Made by a program: the position numbers and the translations under genes
From: Gamsiella multidivaricata
Taxonomy: Eukaryota > Mortierellomycota > Mortierellomycetes > Mortierellales > Mortierellaceae
Reading direction: 5' to 3'
Assembly (NCBI RefSeq): GCF_025024155.1
Contig: NW_026251728.1
Location: 248,001 to 312,000 of the forward strand
DNA length: 64,000 bases
Shown: positions 57,635 to 64,000 of the stretch, piece by piece
Numbering within the stretch: position 1 is the first letter of the stretch
Layout of the letters: each line of letters starts with the position of its first letter
Notes under the pieces: generated by a model
Seen by the model: the letters and a program-made list of their open reading frames with translations, nothing else
Database searches by the model: none
Told to the model about the DNA's origin: nothing

Positions 57635-58562
57635 TTACTTGACAAGAGAGGCAAGCTTTTCCTCGACCTCCTTCGCGCTCAATCCATCCAAAAGAACCTT
57701 CTTCTCCTGACCATGCTCTAATAGGACGTAAACGAGAAACAATCGGCAGACGAGAGGCATTAATACTACCGTTTGGATGGGTGCCATGCACAATGCGCCA
57801 TGGAGGGATTGTCGATCCATATCCTAGCAATCCTTGGCACACTTTGCATGCATAATCCTCAACACATCCAGCAAGAAACTCAGGGTCTGATTGTGGTTTG
57901 TGCGTCGTCAATCTAATGCTGGTTCTCTGCTACTGAACTCACTCCTGTCACTGATGACCCACGTCTACGACCCCTTTAACAGTGCTTACCGAAGCGAGCA
58001 AAGATCTTGGCCTCGGCGCCCTTGGCCTCGCGGATAAGAATTGGGAGGTTAGGGTTGGCAGCCTTGACAGCGGTATAGTTGGAAGCAACGAATTGCCTGG
58101 CATGAGATTAAAAGTAGCACAACGTGTCGTTAGTGTGCTGCTGCCATTCCGTCGTATGCTGAATAATTGCTGTCTATGTTGTGCAATAAGAAATATTGGG
58201 GGCTGCAAGGAGCGCGTTTGATCGGGCAGAGTCGAGCTTTATCCTCTGTAGTCCTTTGAGTGCTCAGTACCGACCAAGGTGCTGTTCTTCCTGACTGAAC
58301 ATATTCTACTCAATTGCGCTCATATCCGGTGCTTCCTTAGTTGCGCTGTTCCTGTACAAGGACTTCAATATCTTCGCTGTTCGAAAGTCTGGTGGATTTG
58401 ATCAGTGATATGCATGAGATGCAAAGCCCTCCTGTGCCTGATGTGTCAGATTGATCTCCTGTTCCTTTCCAAAATGGTCGCATACCTGAGGCCATTGCTG
58501 GCAGGCGAAGTCTGGCAAAAGTGGACACGGAGTTCCTTGAGGCTCTTTGTAAAGGCAGACAT
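57635..58562 (-). CDS. NDUFA2: NADH dehydrogenase 1 alpha subcomplex subunit 2 (complex I B8)
   Basis: This is an accessory subunit of mitochondrial complex I with a thioredoxin-like fold on the matrix arm. Exons 58562-58486, 58096-57990 and 57717-57635 sum to 267 nt, 88 residues, the family's usual length. It starts MSAFTKSLKELRVHFCQTSP, continues SNGLRQFVASNYTAVKAANP and NLPILIREAKGAEAKIFARF, then EKKVLLDGLSAKEVEEKLAS to LVK. Two introns of 389 and 272 nt hide it among small open frames; the three exons join in frame at GT-AG sites. The protein is complete. Confidence 0.93.
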
Positions 58563-60617
58563 GATATGTGTGCTGAGGTGAGGGGGGAGGTGAGGGTTGC
58601 ACGGAGTGAAATCTAATGGCTCGGGATGATTGCCAGATCTCAACGCTCCGGAGCTGATCACCGAAACGGAATTGTTGACGTAACATTATATCCTGTCGGA
58701 ACGTTAAATCCTGGAGTAATTTTTCGGTCGCGTCCAAACTCAAAAGTCGCGCTTCTGAACCGTCCTGTGGCTCGTCTGCAAGAGGAGAGGGAAGAGCTGG
58801 TTTACATACTTTCGCGGCGACCAATCCCTGGCGGATTTTTATGGGGCAATGAGCCGCACAAACCCTGCATGAACGAACATCCTTACGCATGCCGTATGAG
58901 CCAATGGCCCCATATATCTCTGGCGCAAGGTCAAAAACCTGCGAAAAAGAAAGACAGAGAGCGCTTGATAGGGGAAACAGGATAAGGAGCGCTCAAACAC
59001 GGAGCATCGCAAATACCATTAAAGCAAACAATCCCCTCTCTCTCTCTTCCGACTGTCTACCCCCCTGCGAAAATCCCTTTGCATTTGGACTTCTCTGCTG
59101 CAGCATACTGCGGGGTGTAATCAAATCCTTAACAGCCGCGGCACCACAATGTAAGCCGTGTTAACCGTACTGAAATTCCGGAGTGCAGACGCATTAGTAG
59201 GACCACAGCGACTAGATATCGGTGTCTCTCCAACCCCTAACGCCTGTTTCGCAGGAGTAGTCGCGTATTGAAACTAGATGCAACTGGATTTAGAGATGAC
59301 TAGGCTAGGAGATGCAACCCGCGTGTCTCATCACTACATATTTGCTGTTACAGGTGATGCATGCTAAGTTGGCATTTGGGTACTAAATAAATTGGGCCTT
59401 CTGTACGAGCTGTGACCTGTCTTTTGGCAACTGTAGTAGATCATTGCTAGTTAGGTCTGAGAGATTCGCAGGGTCAATCAACTCGAGAGACAAAGTGCTA
59501 TATAAAAAAAAAGGCCCTACTGTACGAGCCAATGTAGGATCCCAGGAGGATACAGAGACAATGTAATCAAGCCAACAAGACCAGCTCTCGCCCTATCTCA
59601 TTTGGTTCTCTTGCAAACTCGAGGGATCTATCGTCGCGCTACTCTTTTTGGCTTATCCTAATCTTGACCACCCACGGAACCAAGTTCCTAGCAAAGTCGT
59701 AATAGCTTTCTTCACTCCTTATTTTTTTATTTCCCTTATTTGCATCGGTTGGAGGACCTGTGGTTTGTGCATTCCTAATCCATTGAATCAACCTCCTTTT
59801 CACCCTTACCTTAACCCACCCAACGCTCTCTTTCTCTCCTCCTTTTCCCTGTCTGCTCCCACCACTCTGGATAGACCAGCGTGCTTCCTTGCCTTCAATT
59901 TCTTGCCACCCCTTCAATGCCTCACACACCGTGTTCGCCCGTGGAGAGGGGAGTGGATTGAAGGGATACGGAGCTCAAAGAGGGCTAGAGCTGAGACTGG
60001 GGCAAGCCGGTAGAACCGTTTAGATGCCATCATCCGTCTTTCACAACGAAGCCGAGGCGCATGCGATTGTGCAGCATGGTCCCATAGTCGGTTGTCCTCT
60101 ACACTGCCGTACGGAAAATAAAGTGCCACAAAGCTGTGAAATACTCTCTCGATACCTCTTTCCCTTCAACCGCTCCTCGCCCATCCGCTTCTGGCAAACA
60201 TTTACCACCAGTGTCGTCCTCATTCTTCTTTGGACTCTTCCCATTTTCCTATCTCGGCTGATGGTCCTCACCAATATCTCTTCATCCTCTTTTATACTAT
60301 TGAAACATTGCCGTTCTTTCTCTAATATCTAATCTCACACTCGCAAACTCATAAATTAGGCACTCGCTATCCGCTTATATATAACCACCAGCACCTCTTT
60401 CGCCGCCCTATACCCGTCCTGGAAATATCTCTCTGCATACACATCTTATTGCGCTTTGTGCTTTAGTATTTACCGGCAAAACTTAAGACTTGATCGTCCG
60501 CTTCAGGTACAGAGACCGTAACATGATCGACAGGAACAGCTTCTGTGCGTTGGATATGGTCCTGATTATGATCAACGGTGTTAATAGCACGCTCTATCGT
60601 ATCCAGGGCTATTATCA
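58563..60617. other. Intergenic, no gene supported
   Basis: This lies between the divergent NDUFA2 and the large Ser/Pro-rich gene. Short open frames occur on both strands without motifs. The stretch after 59640 is pyrimidine rich and probably belongs to the leader of the downstream gene. A short phrase with tgtacgagc occurs twice (near 59403 and 59521). Confidence 0.5.
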
Positions 60618-63317
60618 ATGCCGCGTTTCAGGTCCAATTCTTCGTCCTCAGCAATGAACTCTCCTTTTTCCTCGTCCGACATCAGCCAATCCAATGACAT
60701 ATCGTTTTCAGGCAGGTGGTGCGAATCCATTGATGTGCCCCTTTCTCCCATATCAATGTGGAAACAGGAGAAACCATTCCACGAGTCTGGTCCCTCATCT
60801 AGTAACCCTCGTCTCTCCCTCTCTCCAATTGGTGGTGCCACAGGTGTTATGAAAAAACTACTAAGGCGGCGGCGAGGTAACACTGGCAACGGCGACGAAG
60901 GAGGAAGTACTGTTGTTGGTGCAGGGGGACCATCTAGTCCGACAACTATGCCATCGTTTGTAATCGTCGGAGGACAGGGGGGAATGGCTACAGGGACTAC
61001 AGTTTACGATGTAAACCCGCTTCAGTCCCTTTTCTCCTCGTCCTGTCACTCACCAATCATGATTCCCTTGAGCTCGCCGACGAACCCTACTGGCCCTACT
61101 AGCCCCAGAAGTTTGAAATTTTCCACACACCGGGACCCTCGTGCACAGACGATACAAATATCAGGGCCAAATCCCACATATACGCGAGGTCGCTTCTATC
61201 TCTCTTCAGAAAATGATCCCCTCATGAACGGCTTCCTTACCTTGTCCGTTGCGTCAGCTCGCAAAAAGGTGAACAGAAGATCACTCTCAGCAGATAGTCT
61301 TTGGGCAACAAGAGAACAGCGGTCATCCCTGAGGCTTAGCAAGCGTTCAGACGGATTGATCACCGCAGTTGGTCACCAATGGAAACACATGTCGCAGGCA
61401 TCCTTGCTGGAGAGCAAGCAAAGTAATTCTGGACTGCTACTGGGCCTGCAGGATCATCAGCAGAAGCGCCCTCTATATATAAAAGAGGTCGGCTTTGAAT
61501 TTTACAGCAGTTCGGTCGAGTTTTTGAACACGCACCACAATCGAACCAACACCGCAGACAACTGGGCCAGCAGGAACAAACGGAAACCATGCATCCCTGC
61601 AAGACGCCAAAGCGAATCCTCTTTGCTCAGCAGTATTCTCGAGGCGAAGAATACGCCTTCCAGCATTGGGATCGAGGCAATAAACAAGGAACGTGAGGAG
61701 ATGAATGATATAGGTCTGTTTGGCCTTGGTAGCTGCTGGGAGGACCTTGATCCTTATTGGTCTTCGGAAAGTTACATGGAGTGCGAGTATCGCTCTCTTC
61801 TTTCATCGGTTGACATCATGTTGATATCCAGTATTTCTTCACCTACTCGGTACTACGACTGCCCTAGGACGCGGCAAGCTGTTAGAACCTACCTGACTGC
61901 AGGAGAGCGCGAGTTCGACGACATGATTGAGTTTGGCTTCCCATCCTCAGAGGTTATTGAAGATAAGGAGGGCAAGTCCAAGGACTACCGGTTCCTGACA
62001 CTGAGACTCACCCTGACGCCATGGCATGCTCGAGCGGACGAGACGATGCTCTATGGTTCAGGGGACTCTGAAGGGTCAATGCCGCTCAAGGATATGATGA
62101 ACAAGTTTCTCTCTCGTACCTCTGCCATGCTCTCTTCTTCCCCGCCACGCGGTCTGCATTCTGCGTCTGATCCAAAACTCCCGTCTGCCAACGACCGCAG
62201 ATCTCCTGCTCCTGATGATGTAAGCACACAAGCAAAAAATCAAAACGCTCAGTACGAGAGTGCACGATACACAACATCGACTTGGCCAGGATTACATCCT
62301 ATATCAGACGCGACCGATGTACATTCAACTCCCTCCAGTCATGCGGAGCCATCAGGCGCGTCGTCTAGGCAACGAAAAGACGGTACAGTGCCTCCTAAGA
62401 ACGCCGCGAGGAACAAAGCATGCGGCCCGCGAAAGGACAAAGGATTCCGTATCATGGATCCCTCAATTGTGTCGAACGCGTCTTCTAGCGTCTGCAGTAT
62501 GCGCTCTGGTGAATATTTGAACACGGAACCCGAATCCTGCGCTCCTTCGTCACCAGCACCATCCCCTACCACGCTCTGCCGCCACACCTATCCTCAGCAA
62601 CAACAACAGCCTCCCAGGAAGGGCTCTCTTTCTCCCCTATCATTGCCTATGAGCACAAATCATCACAGTGAGAAAAACATGCCGGTTCCACCTGTGATTC
62701 CTCCTCGTCGCAAGGCACTCTCGCCGCCGATCCCACCTAACGAACCTGAGCATCCCCAGCCTATCCTTGACACGACCTCTACGCGATCCCAATCGACTGC
62801 ACCGTTTACCACAACGAGAAAAGCACACGCAACCCAATCGCAGTCTTCATCCCATGCGCACTTCCAGCCTCAACAGGCGACCGTTACAACCTCTTCATCC
62901 CCATTGTCGTCTCCAAGAACTACAACTCCAAATTCCACGCTGAGCGCTAGTCCTATCCAGCCTCCGTCTCCAATCGCGGACGCTACGCTGCCGATCCCTG
63001 TTCTGGGCACGAACAGAAACGTAACGTCCCCCCGTCGTCAGCAGCAGCAACAGCAGCTAGCAGATACGTCGGATTTGTATGGCGGTATTACAGCTATGAG
63101 GGCCTCAAGGGCATCGGTGAGAAATAGGGCAGGGCAATCAATCACGATAACAATGGCTACGCAGCAGCATTATGGGCAGCAGTACCATTCACAAACCGTA
63201 TACCCTCTGCGTCCACGTCGACGACAGGATAATGGCAGCAATACTGTCTCGCCGTTGGAGGTCCACAAAATGTATATGCCACGAACACCATACACCCCGC
63301 CTGTCAACAGCCACTAG
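60618..63317 (+). CDS. Large Ser/Pro-rich protein with one ordered core, unknown
   Basis: This intronless frame of 899 codons starts MPRFRSNSSSSAMNSPFSSS. The first 380 residues are Ser/Gly rich with basic patches (MKKLLRRRRGNTGN). An ordered stretch follows at about residues 400-500: YYDCPRTRQAVRTYLTAGER, EFDDMIEFGFPSSEV and RFLTLRLTLTPWHARADE. The rest is disordered, with Pro/Ser and Gln runs (QQQQQQPPRKG; PPVIPPRRKALSPPIPPNEP) that look like SH3-binding motifs. No membrane segment or signal peptide is present. I associate the core loosely with conserved fungal proteins of unknown function. The SH3-type motifs suggest a scaffold or signalling role, which is an inference. Confidence 0.8.
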   Translation: MPRFRSNSSSSAMNSPFSSSDISQSNDISFSGRWCESIDVPLSPISMWKQEKPFHESGPSSSNPRLSLSPIGGATGVMKKLLRRRRGNTGNGDEGGSTVVGAGGPSSPTTMPSFVIVGGQGGMATGTTVYDVNPLQSLFSSSCHSPIMIPLSSPTNPTGPTSPRSLKFSTHRDPRAQTIQISGPNPTYTRGRFYLSSENDPLMNGFLTLSVASARKKVNRRSLSADSLWATREQRSSLRLSKRSDGLITAVGHQWKHMSQASLLESKQSNSGLLLGLQDHQQKRPLYIKEVGFEFYSSSVEFLNTHHNRTNTADNWASRNKRKPCIPARRQSESSLLSSILEAKNTPSSIGIEAINKEREEMNDIGLFGLGSCWEDLDPYWSSESYMECEYRSLLSSVDIMLISSISSPTRYYDCPRTRQAVRTYLTAGEREFDDMIEFGFPSSEVIEDKEGKSKDYRFLTLRLTLTPWHARADETMLYGSGDSEGSMPLKDMMNKFLSRTSAMLSSSPPRGLHSASDPKLPSANDRRSPAPDDVSTQAKNQNAQYESARYTTSTWPGLHPISDATDVHSTPSSHAEPSGASSRQRKDGTVPPKNAARNKACGPRKDKGFRIMDPSIVSNASSSVCSMRSGEYLNTEPESCAPSSPAPSPTTLCRHTYPQQQQQPPRKGSLSPLSLPMSTNHHSEKNMPVPPVIPPRRKALSPPIPPNEPEHPQPILDTTSTRSQSTAPFTTTRKAHATQSQSSSHAHFQPQQATVTTSSSPLSSPRTTTPNSTLSASPIQPPSPIADATLPIPVLGTNRNVTSPRRQQQQQQLADTSDLYGGITAMRASRASVRNRAGQSITITMATQQHYGQQYHSQTVYPLRPRRRQDNGSNTVSPLEVHKMYMPRTPYTPPVNSH

Positions 63318-63436
63318 GGCGATAATATACTAGGCAACATTCTTTTTGCTTCATGACTCTGTTGATGTTGAGATAAAAAAAAATATTCTGTGATGTTACA
63401 ACTAAGGCTAAAAAAAGAGAACATCCAAAAGAGAAG

Positions 63437-63508
63437 CTCCCTGGCGGGGAATTGAACCCCGGTCTTCCGCGTGACAGGCGGAGATACTCACCACTATACT
63501 ACCAGGGA
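63437..63508 (-). tRNA. tRNA-Asp (GTC)
   Basis: The 72-nt minus-strand sequence folds as a cloverleaf. The acceptor stem is TCCCTGG with CCAGGGA, followed by discriminator G. The anticodon loop CTGTCAC gives GTC. The T-arm GGGGTTCAATTCCCC is present, with an A replacing the usual G/A after TTC. No intron is present, and the CCA end is not encoded. Confidence 0.95.
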
Positions 63509-63616
63509 ATGAGCTTTCTGAAAGGCGATGATCAAGAATATTAATTAAGCAGACTTTTAATTTTCTCTAAGTGCAAGTTACCGTTCTATAAATGCAAGAT
63601 GCCTAAAAATTACGCA

Positions 63617-63865
63617 CCGTTCCTCAATTGCATGACCCCAACTTTATTAACATTGGATCTGGATTAGGAGACGTGTATCGCGCAACAGGTCACGTAGGAG
63701 TTAGGTTAGGCTAGCTATGCGACATGGGTTATGAATTTGACGCCTCAAGCCAACATAGTTGGTAGAGGATGCGGCTCTGCCGTGCATGGAAGGCATCTAT
63801 GGCTTCAAGGCCTTTGCGGACCATGTGTCTCGTGCTCATGTGGCCGTTCCTCAATTGCATGACCC
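63617..63865. repeat. 22-bp direct repeat pair
   Basis: The 22 bp at 63617-63638 (beginning ccgttcctcaattgcatg and ending accc) recur exactly at 63844-63865, 227 bp apart, downstream of the tRNA-Asp gene. Confidence 0.85.
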
Positions 63866-64000
63866 TTACCATCTGGAATTTTATTATAATAATAAAGCTG
63901 AAAGGACTACAAGGGGAAAAGGGTGCGCTCCTGATGAAGGACGGAGTGCTAGTCTCATACTCACTGCAGACCACAATTTCGCACTCGCATAGACTCGCCG

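Noticed and set aside
58402..58890. 162-codon minus-strand frame at the NDUFA2 start
   Set aside because: It overlaps the true first exon in another frame and has no family motif; the NDUFA2 exon structure explains the region.
1..64000. CRISPR array, bacterial-type operons or rRNA genes
   Set aside because: No regularly spaced repeats or operon-like gene runs were seen. The genes have spliceosomal introns and the sequence is eukaryotic. No rRNA-like sequence was found.

Overview
The window is nuclear DNA of a filamentous fungus. Genes are split by short introns (mostly 80-130 nt, GT-AG), and fungal-type TRAPP II (Trs65), Reg1-like, Erv2-like and Kre9/KNH-like proteins are present. A family of F-box/leucine-rich-repeat genes and a decayed XPG-like nuclease gene resemble families I know to be expanded in Mortierella-type soil fungi. 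Assignment to Mortierellomycota is an inference from this gene content, not a proof.

Layout. 1-7.2 kb: a partial hypothetical gene, a cyclophilin divergent from a U2 snRNP B''-like RRM protein, an unknown gene, and GET3. 7.2-11.6 kb: gene-poor, holding the remains of an F-box/LRR gene. 11.7-16.5 kb: a small secreted protein of unusual composition, ATP synthase alpha (ATP1), and a small secretory-pathway membrane protein. 17.5-18.9 kb: a broken XPG-like nuclease gene whose 3' part looks like the zinc-ribbon end of TnpB/Fanzor-type proteins. 19-23.4 kb: ARP2, a SANT/Myb-like protein and an Erv2-type sulfhydryl oxidase. 25-30.5 kb: TRS65 and a WRAP73-type WD40 protein. 30.8-35.1 kb: two mitochondrial translation genes head to head (ribosomal protein uL13m and initiation factor IF-2). 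35.4-38.9 kb: EMC10, an LLPH/YBL028C-type nuclear protein, and a secreted I9 inhibitor-like protein. 40.8-44 kb: ribosomal protein uS17 (S11) and a Reg1-like PP1 subunit. 46.6-50.1 kb: bacterial-type isoleucyl-tRNA synthetase. 52-57.2 kb: a tandem cluster of one intact and two broken F-box/LRR genes. 57.6-58.6 kb: complex I subunit NDUFA2. 60.6-63.3 kb: a large Ser/Pro-rich protein of unknown function. 63.4 kb: tRNA-Asp.

Most intact genes are housekeeping. Respiration and mitochondrial translation are represented by ATP1, NDUFA2, uL13m, IF-2 and probably IleRS. The ER and secretory pathway are represented by GET3, EMC10, the Erv2-like oxidase and TRS65. The accessory part consists of the F-box/LRR family (one intact gene and at least three relics), the decayed nuclease, and the alanine/valine/aspartate/lysine-rich secreted protein. 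The most notable sequence-level observations are a 6-nt micro-exon needed to rebuild the cyclophilin active-site strand, the XPG + TnpB-like architecture of the pseudogene, a local gene-conversion-like tract in the F-box cluster, and a KQSKS variant of the IleRS KMSKS loop.

Exon boundaries were derived by hand from splice signals and reading-frame continuity. For the main multi-exon genes I checked that the exon lengths sum to a multiple of three. No database search was run; names rest on recognised motifs.
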